From NCBI RefSeq assembly GCF_009651005.1, contig NZ_WHVW01000002.1, forward strand, positions 62,001-126,000: 64,000 nt of DNA, written 5' to 3'. The translations under genes and the position numbers were made by a program. Position 1 is the stretch's first letter. The number at the start of each line of letters is the position of its first letter. The DNA comes from Sporosarcina obsidiansis (GTDB taxonomy: Bacteria > Bacillota > Bacilli > Bacillales_A > Planococcaceae). Under the pieces are notes generated by a model. The model had not been told where the DNA came from, did no database searches, and worked only from the letters and a program-made list of their open reading frames with translations. This document shows, in pieces, positions 36,976 through 44,573 of this stretch.

Positions 36976-37161
36976 TTATTTGTATAATTTGGTGTTATCT
37001 ATAGGCAATACTTGTATATAACCATCGAAGGTTTCTACAATACGATAATTATCCCTCATATCAATCGCTTTAGCCTTTATTAAACGTTCATGTAACGTGT
37101 CAATAGGAAATGGAGTCTTGTGATTAGTTAGTGCTATTTTTTTAGCCTTAAACTTTTTCAC
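36976..37161 (-). CDS. Small hypothetical protein, 61 residues, in the kinase operon
   Basis: This is a basic protein with start MKKFKAKKIALTNHKTPF and end VLPIDNTKLYK, no membrane segment, family unknown. GGGGG lies 7 bp before the GTG start. It begins 28 bp after the stop of the Ser/Thr kinase gene on the same strand, so it is likely the third gene of that operon. A hairpin with TTTTTC (about 36948-36966) could end the transcript. Confidence 0.6.
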   Translation of the reverse strand: MKKFKAKKIALTNHKTPFPIDTLHERLIKAKAIDMRDNYRIVETFDGYIQVLPIDNTKLYK

Positions 37162-37189
37162 GATATTACCCCCTTTTCACAATAAATCT

Positions 37190-38245
37190 TTATTTATACT
37201 TTAACATTTTCTTTATTTCCATAAAAGCTTCTTCTTTATTATTATATCCAGATGTACACCATTTGGTAACACGGGTAGTTTTATTATCACTACTCCTTAT
37301 TCTTACTCCAATTGTTTCCCATTTATCATCGACTTGAATTAGACTCAATTCAAGTTTATGATTCTCATTTTCTTCTGTGAATTTAAAATGGTCATTCTCC
37401 CCTTCAGTATACTCCCAATTATAAACATCTTCAATACTGCTGATTTCATTAATCATATCCAATATTGTCTCATACCTCTTAGTCACGTCATTCATCAGCG
37501 ATTTTTTAATGATTTGTTGAAACTTATCTGGTATGTGAGGTAAAAAATTACTTTTTTGCGGAAATTTATTCTTCCTTATTGCTTCAGCTAGTTGTTCTTG
37601 ATTTTGTATATTCAAATCTCGAAGCTGTTGTTTAAAATTTGTATTACCATTACACATCCTATATATAGTTAAACCTGCCTGATATATATCTGTATAAAAT
37701 GAAAATTTTCCTGTTTCAAAAGTTTCAGGTGGCACATGAAGTGGATAAAACTTATCTGGTTGAGCAAATCCACTTTCATTCAAATATTTAGCCAGACCAA
37801 AGTCAGTAACAACAGCCTTATTAGAGTTACTTATTAAAATATTGGTTGGTTTAATATCAAAATGAACCAAATTTTTCGTGTGCATAAAATGTATACCTGA
37901 AAGAAATTCTAATGAGTATTTAATTATCTCCTTTACTGTCAGGAATCTTTTCTCTAATAAAGAATTTATGGATCCATTTTTATAATAATCCATTGTCAGA
38001 TAAATATAATCTGTATCTTGGGTGGCATATTTAATCCCCATTATATTCGGATGCTCTGATGCGTAAAGCATTTGTGCTTCTTTAAAATAATCTTCTGTTT
38101 TGGTAAACTCCGATTTATTAATTCGCTTAACTACTAATTCAGCGTTTAATTGAGGATCAAAAGCCTTGTTGACTGTTGAATTTCTCCCCTCTAGTCCTAT
38201 CTCTTCCCTATATTCTAAACTCAATGATGTATCTACAATTAGCAT
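37190..38245 (-). CDS. Serine/threonine protein kinase of the accessory island
   Basis: The 351-residue protein has a eukaryotic-like kinase domain (about 1-270). Visible are a Gly-rich loop GLEGRNSTV, the ATP-binding Lys in ELVVKRI (Lys40), the catalytic loop LVHFDIKPTN (HFD in place of HRD; Asp130, Lys132), TDFGLAKYL and a PPE motif in place of APE. HFD suggests a kinase that does not need activation-loop phosphorylation. A C-terminal domain of about 80 residues (KLELSLIQVDDKWETIGVRI) is not recognised. There is no membrane segment or PASTA repeat, unlike PrkC. The ATG at 38245 follows GAGGAG, and that site overlaps the stop of the RuvC-like gene, so the two are coupled. Confidence 0.85.
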   Translation of the reverse strand: MLIVDTSLSLEYREEIGLEGRNSTVNKAFDPQLNAELVVKRINKSEFTKTEDYFKEAQMLYASEHPNIMGIKYATQDTDYIYLTMDYYKNGSINSLLEKRFLTVKEIIKYSLEFLSGIHFMHTKNLVHFDIKPTNILISNSNKAVVTDFGLAKYLNESGFAQPDKFYPLHVPPETFETGKFSFYTDIYQAGLTIYRMCNGNTNFKQQLRDLNIQNQEQLAEAIRKNKFPQKSNFLPHIPDKFQQIIKKSLMNDVTKRYETILDMINEISSIEDVYNWEYTEGENDHFKFTEENENHKLELSLIQVDDKWETIGVRIRSSDNKTTRVTKWCTSGYNNKEEAFMEIKKMLKYK

Positions 38246-38261
38246 ATTTCTCAAACACTCC

Positions 38262-38732
38262 TCATAGAACTGTAGCTGCACAAGCTACAACTAAACATTC
38301 ACGCTCTTCTAGTTTATATTCTTCCCATTTTTCGATCCCAGCAAAACTTTCAGCAGCTTCAAGATATTTTTTTATATCCCCAGTCTCTAAAAGTCTAGAC
38401 ATCTGAACAATTTTCATTACCGAATATTTTTCAATAGTACTATTAGCAAATAATTCCTGTACAACTCCCTCAATATTCATTCTATAAACAGAGGGTGTTC
38501 GTGCCACTGTTTCTGTGATTCTAAGTCCAGCATGAGTAATATTATACTGTAAAATAATAGCAAGTAAGTTTGTTCTAATAAAAGCGAGTTGCTCTGGAAT
38601 TTCTAATGATAAGGGGATGTTCAAAAACGAACATCTAATAATTTCAAATTCGTCTTCTTGGTCATTAATCACGGCATAATATACTTTAGGTGACCTTGTG
38701 CTTGGGGATATCCTTATCCCAATCGAATACAT
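38262..38732 (-). CDS. RNase H-fold (RuvC-like) protein paired with the kinase
   Basis: This 156-residue protein is not assigned by me to a known family, but its layout resembles RuvC-type resolvase folds: an N-terminal strand pair (YSIGIRISPS...YYAVIND), PEQLAFIRTNLLAIILQY, GLRITETVAR, RMNIEGVVQELFA and a C-terminal helix with EERECLVVACAA. In RuvC the first motif has a catalytic Asp, replaced here by Arg or Ser, so it may be inactive or a binding module. GGGGGG lies 7 bp before the ATG. It is the first gene of an apparent operon with the kinase and the 61-residue protein. Fold assignment is inference. Confidence 0.55.
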   Translation of the reverse strand: MYSIGIRISPSTRSPKVYYAVINDQEDEFEIIRCSFLNIPLSLEIPEQLAFIRTNLLAIILQYNITHAGLRITETVARTPSVYRMNIEGVVQELFANSTIEKYSVMKIVQMSRLLETGDIKKYLEAAESFAGIEKWEEYKLEERECLVVACAATVL

Positions 38733-39088
38733 ATTTCAACCCCCCTACTTTACGAATGCTTCAATTGTACTATATAGGAGTCATAAACGTCTAATAAACT
38801 AATAGCAAACTCAAAACCATTGCTAATCTATAATTTGATTGAAGGGACCAACTAAGAACTAAATACTTAAAATACCTTTTGACAAATCTCTCCCCTTTAT
38901 ATTGACACCAATCGCTAAATAAGGAGAAAATCCTTTAATTCAAGAACTTAATCTCAAAGGACAAATAACTCACGCTCAAAAACGGGAAATCAGACCAATG
39001 CATCGCCTGTGCTGATCCGACTCCCCGACCTGCTTTCCAGTATATCATTCTTTTTATTCTTTTGTTTTCATCGTCCTTACCACACAAT
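38733..39088. other. Noncoding stretch upstream of the RuvC-like gene
   Basis: No reading frame with a ribosome binding site is visible on either strand. It should hold the promoter of the kinase operon, but I see no clear sigma-A boxes. Confidence 0.4.
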
Positions 39089-39508
39089 TCAACCACATCG
39101 TCCGTTTCTAACATTCCTAACTATTTGACTAGCGATGGATGAACAAATGGGTTTCGTATGGGTCTGCGATAATCCCATATGTCTTGATATCCAGGCGTAG
39201 CTTTCCCCCTCAAGTAACCAGTGAAGAATCTCCACTTCCCTCTCTTCTGTAATCACATAGATATTTTGCTGAATGAACTGGATCTTCTTTTCGTAGTCAG
39301 CAATGCGGTCCCAATGCTTCCCATGCCTGATAACCTCACTTAACACAACATCTCCTGTTAACCCCTTAGCTTTCGGCATGCCTGCTTCATCTCCATATTG
39401 AGCGACTAAACCCTCTCCAGCATTTTTCACGTCGTCGAATAACATCTTTACCGTGTTCATCATCCAATGATAATCACGAATCCACTTTTTCGCCTGTTTC
39501 TCGTTCAA
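39089..39508 (-). CDS. Phage-type late transcription regulator (ArpU/RinA-like)
   Basis: The 139-residue protein begins NEKQAKKWIRDYHWMMNTVK and ends in a sigma-70 region-4-like helix-turn-helix (EREVEILHWLLEGESYAWISRHMGLSQTH, read in outline). This arrangement is usual in phage late-gene activators that sit at the end of the early operon. The start is TTG with a weak ribosome binding site, 6 bp after the stop of the preceding gene. No phage structural genes are nearby, so it is a prophage relic or was captured alone. The C-terminus (SIASQIVRNVRNGRCG) may be altered. Confidence 0.55.
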   Translation of the reverse strand: MNEKQAKKWIRDYHWMMNTVKMLFDDVKNAGEGLVAQYGDEAGMPKAKGLTGDVVLSEVIRHGKHWDRIADYEKKIQFIQQNIYVITEEREVEILHWLLEGESYAWISRHMGLSQTHTKPICSSIASQIVRNVRNGRCG

Positions 39509-39514
39509 ATCAAT

Positions 39515-39706
39515 CTACTTTCTTCTAAATGCGCCACCTAGTCCGCGTCGGTATGTATCACGGTCAACGCCCATAAAATCAAGCAAATCCCGCTCACTCA
39601 ACCGCTCGTTTCGTTTCTTGTTTTTCCTAGTATCCTTCTTCGCTTCCGCTTGTTTAACAGGCTGTACTAGCCCCACACGATGAAGTTCACTTTTCATCGA
39701 TCGCAT
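39515..39706 (-). CDS. Small phage-associated basic protein
   Basis: This 63-residue protein (MRSMKSELHRVGLVQP) has a lysine-rich middle and ends LLDFMGVDRDTYRRGLGGAFRRK in outline. Such proteins precede ArpU/RinA-type regulators in Bacillales prophages; I recognise the style but not a named family. AAGGA lies 5 bp before the ATG. Reading from 39769 would start inside the terminator of the upstream gene, so I reject that start. It is coupled to the regulator gene 6 bp downstream. Confidence 0.55.
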   Translation of the reverse strand: MRSMKSELHRVGLVQPVKQAEAKKDTRKNKKRNERLSERDLLDFMGVDRDTYRRGLGGAFRRK

Positions 39707-39724
39707 ATCAATCCTTTTTGTGAA

Positions 39725-39781
39725 ATAAAAAAGAGGACAACAAATGACGCAGCGCAATGCTGCAATCAAATGTTATCCTCT
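39725..39781 (-). terminator. Terminator after the 291-residue membrane protein gene
   Basis: On the minus strand AGAGGATAACA pairs with TGTTGTCCTCT, with an inner GCAGC/GCTGC hairpin, followed by TTTTTT. Confidence 0.8.
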
Positions 39782-39796
39782 GGTTGGCCATATGAT

Positions 39797-40672
39797 CTAT
39801 AAATCTATTAGTTCAAATGGATCTCCGCTTACTTTTACACCACATATTTTGCTACTCTCATCAATTAAATTTCTAACTTCATTACGTAGATCATCTGCCA
39901 AATGAATATATGTTCCATTTTTAGCTACAATCCACATACTCTTTTTTTCGTCTTTGTAATAATGATATTCGACTAGAATCTTCATTTTTTTAAAATTTAA
40001 TTGTTTAAGTCGAATCTTTTCTTCCTCAGTAATAAATCCTTTATCTTTCTTTGAAATTAGATCTGCTATTTTCAATTTAAGTAAATCTATATCATCTTCA
40101 TATGCCGCTGTTTCTATTGCCAAAATTTCAGTGAATTCATTGTATTGATCCTTCAGTAACTGAAGATGAAATTTTAAGTTTAAATCCATAATAAAATCAA
40201 GGTCATCCCAGTAGTAGTTATTTGTCTTTTTTATTTTCGTAACTGTTTGTAAAAACGAATTTCCCGAATTAAACACCACAGTTTGAGCTTGCCTTTGAAC
40301 CTGAGAAGTTTGCTGAATAATTTTAATAAGTTCAATTTCAATTTTTTGTAACACTAATAATTGTTTTTTATGTAACTTAACCAAGTTTTGTTTTTCTTTG
40401 TTTTTCTCTTTTTCATCTCTATATTCTATCTCCTTTAAGAAGATATCCTGCTGTTTATTAACTTGTACCTTTGCTGCGTATATTGCAATTCCTCCTGATA
40501 AACCAGCACCTAATAATGCCCCTAAAAATGTAGAAATCGGGTTTACAAGATCTTTATTTGGCTTAAAGCCATTTTCATTCATTAAGATTCCAAAACATAG
40601 AGTTAGCATTGAAATTAATAAGACTGTTACCAAAATATAAAGTATACGACTCTCCAGCTTTCTCTCACTCAA
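39797..40672 (-). CDS. Unknown membrane protein with two N-terminal helices
   Basis: The 291-residue protein has two membrane helices (about 10-30 and 45-65, ISTFLGALLGAGLSGGIAIY) and a large charged, coiled-coil cytosolic part (70-135 rich in Lys/Gln) followed by a helical domain. I do not recognise the family. The start is TTG, and TTGA overlaps the TGA stop of a short upstream fragment, which suggests past translational coupling. GGGGGAG lies upstream. Base composition is more AT-rich than the core genes, in line with an acquired gene. Membrane effectors in defence islands have this shape, but nothing here proves that role. Confidence 0.7.
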   Translation of the reverse strand: MSERKLESRILYILVTVLLISMLTLCFGILMNENGFKPNKDLVNPISTFLGALLGAGLSGGIAIYAAKVQVNKQQDIFLKEIEYRDEKEKNKEKQNLVKLHKKQLLVLQKIEIELIKIIQQTSQVQRQAQTVVFNSGNSFLQTVTKIKKTNNYYWDDLDFIMDLNLKFHLQLLKDQYNEFTEILAIETAAYEDDIDLLKLKIADLISKKDKGFITEEEKIRLKQLNFKKMKILVEYHYYKDEKKSMWIVAKNGTYIHLADDLRNEVRNLIDESSKICGVKVSGDPFELIDL

Positions 40673-40779
40673 AACTTCTCCCCCTCTCCCCTCCGCATCC
40701 GCAAAACTTTCCTCTTATGCGTCACAATTTTGTATTCACCATGCTCTAGTAATTCCCTCGCCTTTGCTACTTCACACAA
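40669..40779 (-). pseudogene. Fragment of a small gene coupled to the membrane protein gene
   Basis: A 36-codon open frame reads VAKARELLEHGEYKIVTH and ends in TGA overlapping the TTG start of the membrane protein gene. It has no proper start or ribosome binding site, and a TAA precedes it in frame. It looks like the 3' end of a lost gene; family unknown. Confidence 0.35.
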
Positions 40780-40866
40780 AAATTACATAAAACAGTTGAA
40801 CGGCGTTCCCACTATAACAAGATTTAGCATCCCTTCGTATTCAATATATTTCCATCTAAAGAAAAT

Positions 40867-40897
40867 AAAAAGAGTGGCTATGTAGACGCTCTTTTTT
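40867..40897 (-). terminator. Terminator after the 223-residue membrane protein gene
   Basis: AAAAAGAG and CTCTTTTT (minus strand) close a hairpin with a G/C inner part; it overlaps the stop codon. Confidence 0.75.
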
Positions 40898-41567
40898 ATT
40901 CTATTGATTTTAACTTTTGTAACAATATAGGTCCATTCTTTAATACGAATTTTTTGTCGTTATCTCGTATTTCTTCACCATGAATTGCTTTAGACGTAAT
41001 TGAATTAATCTCAAATAATGCATTTGCGATATACGGTTCAAAAATGCCATAGTTATCTAACATTTTCACTAAATGAATAACCGGCTTTTTATTAGGTTCT
41101 TTTGAATAAGTGACGGACATTCTCCTAATCTCCCTTTCTATTAGATATCGGATAGTAAAAAACTTAAGAATTTCATCATTGTTTGACATAAATTTTTCTA
41201 TCAAATCGGTTTCATTCTTTTTATTTTTTGATAGGTCCTTCTCAATTTGCTTTTGTTGTTCTTCATTTAAATTACCACTCTGTGAGAAATACACGTGATT
41301 GCTATTAGAGTTGCTAATTACCATTGTTTTTAACTCTTTAATTTCTCCTCCAACTGATTCAATCTCTCTTTTTAAAGAAAAACCAAACATACTCATTTCT
41401 GTATACAGAGGTAAAAAAACTAAAAAGAAAAACATTATTAGTAGTAAGTAATCCAAACCGACTATATTTCCCGAAAGATAATATTTGTATCGACTAATGA
41501 TTATCCCACCAAATACCAGTATCAACCCTACCCACCATACTATTATAAACTTGTTATTTAGTTTCAT
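40896..41567 (-). CDS. Unknown membrane protein with coiled-coil tail
   Basis: The 223-residue product has two N-terminal membrane helices (IVWWVGLILVFGGIIIS and LLLIMFFFLVFLPLY), a short coiled-coil, an Asn/Ser-rich linker and a soluble helical C-terminal domain. No family recognised. I set the start at the ATG at 41567 because GTGAGGGAG is close upstream; an in-frame TTG 30 bp earlier has no ribosome binding site. The overall plan (two helices, then a long cytosolic helical part) resembles the gene at 39797, though I see no clear sequence similarity. Confidence 0.65.
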   Translation of the reverse strand: MKLNNKFIIVWWVGLILVFGGIIISRYKYYLSGNIVGLDYLLLIMFFFLVFLPLYTEMSMFGFSLKREIESVGGEIKELKTMVISNSNSNHVYFSQSGNLNEEQQKQIEKDLSKNKKNETDLIEKFMSNNDEILKFFTIRYLIEREIRRMSVTYSKEPNKKPVIHLVKMLDNYGIFEPYIANALFEINSITSKAIHGEEIRDNDKKFVLKNGPILLQKLKSIE

Positions 41568-41768
41568 AATCTCCCTCACTTCCTTGTTGTCTACCAATAT
41601 ACTACAAAAATACTATAATTAATTAGTTGTATTTATAATTATCCTAAAACTTTCAGCCCTTACATTCTCTCATTGGCCAGTTTTTGCGATTGTAAGAAGA
41701 ATTTTTCTTTCTTGAGACTAAGTTTTTATAATAAAAAAATAGCCCTCGTCAAGCAGGCTGCCTTCCAG

Positions 41769-41873
41769 TTAATTATAAGCACACTCTTCACAATGAACGA
41801 ACAGGCCCGATACGATCCAAGCCCTCTTGCATCCACATACATTGCAGCGATAATTCAAAGGATCACCGCCCAT
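41769..41873 (-). pseudogene. Zinc-ribbon fragment cut off near the IS element
   Basis: A 34-codon frame reads YRCNVCGCKRAW and then HCEECAYN before a stop: CxxCxC followed about 12 residues later by CxxC, a zinc-ribbon pattern. The frame is open only to a TGA close to the left end of the IS at 41916, and no ribosome binding site is correctly placed for its ATG. It is most likely the 3' remnant of a gene disrupted by the insertion. Confidence 0.4.
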
Positions 41874-41915
41874 CCTTTCAAAAAAATGCTTTCGTAATCC
41901 TCAAATGATTTCAAG

Positions 41916-41940
41916 TGATATGCTCCCCTCAAAGTAGACA
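41916..41940 (+). repeat. IS left inverted repeat
   Basis: It reads TGATATGCTCCCCTCAAAGT and then AGACA; 20 of 25 positions match the complement of the right end. Confidence 0.8.
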
Positions 41941-41978
41941 ATGGAAAAAACAAATGTCTACTTTGGGGGGAGTTTTTT

Positions 41979-42659
41979 ATGCCAGTTCCAAGTGTTCCTA
42001 CTAAGAAAAAGCTGGAGATTCTACATTTTTATGAGGAACAAGGGTATTCCATTGCTTATACTTGTCGTCATTTTAATGTTAGCCCAAGTGCCTTCAAACT
42101 GTGGAGAAAGCAGTATGAGCGATATGGTGTCAAAGGTCTCCAGACTCATGGTGTCCAAAGAAAATATACGCAAGAACAGAAGAAAGTAGCCGTTCAGGAC
42201 TATCTCTCCGGCAAATATTCTCAACTGGAGACCATTCTTCAGTATGATATCTCAAGCACAGCTGTTTTGCGTAGATGGGTGAACAAGTATACTAGTCATG
42301 GAAAGGTCACACGAGACCAGAAAGGGCAAGGTGTTTCCATGACGCAGGGAAGAAAGACGACGTTAAGCGAACGGTTGGAGATTACACTTCAGTGCATCGC
42401 TTTGAATAAGAACTATCAAAAAATAGCTAATGAGTTTAATGTCTCATACAATCAAGTTTATCAATGGGTGAAAAAGTATGAAGTCGGGGGTGAAGCGGCC
42501 TTAAAGGACAGAAGAGGTCTAGGAAAGCTGGAGGAGGATTTATCTCCTGAAGAGCGGATGAAGATCGAACTGAAGGCGAAAGAGAAAGAAAATCAGCGAC
42601 TGAAAGCCGAGCTAGCACTTTTAAAAAAGCTAGAGGAATTCGAAAGGAGGCGATTCTAA
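41979..42659 (+). CDS. IS3-family transposase OrfA
   Basis: The 226-residue OrfA carries two helix-turn-helix modules (HFYEEQGYSIAYTCRHFNVS and NKNYQKIANEFNVSYNQVYQW) and a C-terminal leucine-zipper-like segment (LKAKEKENQRLKAELALLKK) that mediates dimerisation and binding to the IS ends. GGGGGAG lies before the ATG. Made alone it acts as an inhibitor; joined to OrfB by frameshifting it forms the transposase. Confidence 0.92.
   Translation: MPVPSVPTKKKLEILHFYEEQGYSIAYTCRHFNVSPSAFKLWRKQYERYGVKGLQTHGVQRKYTQEQKKVAVQDYLSGKYSQLETILQYDISSTAVLRRWVNKYTSHGKVTRDQKGQGVSMTQGRKTTLSERLEITLQCIALNKNYQKIANEFNVSYNQVYQWVKKYEVGGEAALKDRRGLGKLEEDLSPEERMKIELKAKEKENQRLKAELALLKKLEEFERRRF
42623..42629 (+). other. Programmed -1 frameshift site A_AAA_AAG
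   Basis: The heptamer AAAAAAG sits in the OrfA frame as A AAA AAG. Slipping back one base continues directly into the OrfB frame. An AGGAGG about 15 bp downstream may act as a second signal or as a start site for OrfB. Confidence 0.85.
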
Positions 42660-43537
42660 GCAGGCTACGGCTTGAAGATCAATATCTAGCTATCAGGGAA
42701 GTCCATGGGGATGATGGATTCCCCATCCAGCTTCTATGCGAAGAAGCTGGTGTTGTACGCTCATCTTATTACAAATGGCTGGATCGTGAAGTGACGAAGG
42801 AAGAGAAGCTTAATCAGGAACTCCTGTCAGAGATTCGGAAGCTCCACAAGAAGCATAAAGGGATTTATGGATATCGTCGAATGAAAATGGTACTGGAACG
42901 GAAATTCAACAGAACATTTAACCATAAGCGTATTTATCGTCTGATGAAGCTAGCCGGAATCCAGTCTGTCATCCGTAGAAAACGTAAACGATATCAGAAA
43001 ACCACCCCTACACATGTGGCAGAGAATATATTGAATCGTCAATTTGTAGCCGAGGAGCCGAATGAGAAGTGGGTTACGGATGTAACAGAATTCAAATACG
43101 GTTCATCTTCCAAGGCCTATCTCAGTGCCATCCGAGATCTTTTTGACGGCTCTATTATCGCTTATGTACTTGGACGTTCAAACAATAATGCATTGGTTTT
43201 TGAAACGCTGGAGAAAGCCTTGCAAGAAGAGCCTAATGTTACTCCGATCCTTCATAGTGATCGCGGTTTCCAATACACTAGTCCCCGTTTTAAGGAAATG
43301 ACAGAAAAGGCGGGAATAACGCCGAGTATGTCCCGTGTCGGTCGTTGCATCGATAACTCACCGATCGAGTCTTTTTGGGGTGCGCTGAAATGCGAGAAAT
43401 ATTATCTGAATACATACGAGACGTTTACGGAATTAGAACAAGCGATTGATGAATACATTAATTTCTATAACAATGAACGCCTGCAAGAACGGCTAAACGG
43501 CCTTAGCCCAATTGAATTCAGAGCTAAAGCCGTCTAA
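42623..43537 (+). CDS. IS3-family transposase OrfB (DDE integrase, made as OrfAB fusion)
   Basis: This frame carries a helical HTH_21-type region (KLHKKHKGIYGYRRMKMVL) and an rve integrase core with the DDE residues in WVTDVTEFKYG, LHSDRGFQYTS and PIESFWGALKCEKYY. By a -1 shift at 42623-42629 it is joined to the first 215 residues of OrfA, giving a fusion of about 519 residues, the active transposase. A free-standing start at the GTG at 42791 would lack the connecting region. No stop interrupts the frame. Confidence 0.9.
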   Translation, partial: KKARGIRKEAILSRLRLEDQYLAIREVHGDDGFPIQLLCEEAGVVRSSYYKWLDREVTKEEKLNQELLSEIRKLHKKHKGIYGYRRMKMVLERKFNRTFNHKRIYRLMKLAGIQSVIRRKRKRYQKTTPTHVAENILNRQFVAEEPNEKWVTDVTEFKYGSSSKAYLSAIRDLFDGSIIAYVLGRSNNNALVFETLEKALQEEPNVTPILHSDRGFQYTSPRFKEMTEKAGITPSMSRVGRCIDNSPIESFWGALKCEKYYLNTYETFTELEQAIDEYINFYNNERLQERLNGLSPIEFRAKAV

Positions 43538-43558
43538 TTACATTTTATTTATTATTAC

Positions 43559-43583
43559 TGTCTACTTGACGGGGAGCAGTTCA
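43559..43583 (-). repeat. IS right inverted repeat
   Basis: Read on the minus strand it begins TGAACTGCTCCCCGTCAAGT and then AGACA, an imperfect copy of the left end. Confidence 0.8.
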
Positions 43584-43625
43584 CTTTCTGGACAACCCCT
43601 GAACTGTATTTATTGAATTGTATTA

Positions 43626-43763
43626 TTATTTGCCTACATCATTCTCCCCGCTGTCCTCCATCAACGGATCCTTCACATCAAAATTATCCGCTTCATTGTC
43701 GTCCCCACAAGCGCTTAATAGCAATACTACCGCCAATGGCAATGCTAAAAATTTTCCTTTCAT
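43626..43763 (-). CDS. Small lipoprotein, 45 residues
   Basis: The product starts MKGKFLALPLAVVLLLSACG: a lysine-containing n-region, a hydrophobic core and a lipobox LSAC, then an acidic Asp/Glu/Asn-rich tail. After cleavage only about 26 residues remain outside the membrane. GGAGG lies 7 bp before the ATG. Small acidic lipoproteins of this type occur in Bacillales without a known role. It lies just beside the IS right end. Confidence 0.75.
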   Translation of the reverse strand: MKGKFLALPLAVVLLLSACGDDNEADNFDVKDPLMEDSGENDVGK

Positions 43764-43945
43764 TATGGCACCTCCAATGATTTATATGACTAACCGTTAT
43801 TAGCATCTCTCGGGAATAGTAATTTATTCATTGTTTTTATTGCCATAAAATTGAGTTATACTTTATACATAAAAAAATCGCTAGCTTATGCTATGTCTAG
43901 TTATACATTATGTACAATAAAAAAGAGCCAATTAGGCGATGATAT

Positions 43946-44359
43946 TTAGCATCGCTTGTTAAAAATAGGTCGTTCAAGCTTCTCGATGAGGTAGTGTTCC
44001 AATGCAGAAATAAAATACCATTGTTCTACGTTATTGAATATAATTACTGCAATTTCAGTTCCATCATCAGTAATAACTTTATCCCAATTTTCATCACCAA
44101 AAGCATTCATTTGATTTAGAATTCTTGATCTTAATCCTACTGCCGGTAGCGCTCTTCCTACATATTTAACAATATCTCATTGGATAAAGTAGTAAATCCC
44201 ACACTCGGTTTTTAAGGCATCCGTAAATTCCCTATCTTCCTTAATATGTTTTAACGACTCTTTTCTATAGGTGACATCCAGGCCATTTCTTACTTCTAAA
44301 GAAAACATGTCAATAAAATTTCTAACATCGATATCAGAGTATGTTCTTTTGAGAATCAT
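43946..44359 (-). pseudogene. GIY-YIG nuclease gene interrupted by one TGA stop
   Basis: One frame of 138 codons starts at an ATG with GGGAG upstream (MILKRTYSDIDVRNF) and is open except for a TGA at 44177-44179. Across the stop it reads CGIYYFIQ then DIVKYVGRALPAVGLRSRI, i.e. the GIY motif and the YVG strand with the conserved Arg, and later FISALEHYLIEKLERPIFN with the metal-binding Glu and final Asn. This matches a stand-alone GIY-YIG domain. With the stop, only the 60-residue N-terminal part would be made, so the gene is inactive unless TGA is read through. Confidence 0.75.
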
Positions 44360-44538
44360 GAATTTCCACTCCCTTTTTTCCTACATTCGATAAAGAAAGA
44401 GGTATTTCCTTAAAATTCCATTCATAATAGCAACTCCTATAACGAATGGACGTTTCGTAAAAGCGATTCGAAAGATGTTACGATGATATTTAGTAATCAG
44501 ATCCTTTGATTAAAAGATGCTAGTTCATTAAAACAAAT

Positions 44539-44573
44539 AAGCCCCTGAATAAATAACTCAATTCAGGGGCTTT
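44539..44573 (-). terminator. Terminator after tyrS
   Basis: AAGCCCCTGAAT and ATTCAGGGGCTT form a 12-bp stem with a 10-nt loop. Confidence 0.88.

Larger units (their letters stand above)
41916..43583 (+). mobile_element. IS3-family insertion sequence (IS150-like), complete
   Basis: The 1668-bp element has orfA and orfB in the usual -1 relation, with a canonical frameshift signal. Its ends are imperfect 25-bp inverted repeats sharing GCTCCCC and AGTAGACA (41916-41940 and 43559-43583). I see no target-site duplication: the flanks read CAAG on the left and CTTT on the right. Both frames are intact, so it may still be active. Confidence 0.88.

Noticed and set aside
43840-43945. Hairpin GCGATG/CATCGC after the GIY-YIG remnant as a terminator
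   Set aside because: Only 6 bp and the T-run is separated from the stem by about 12 nt.
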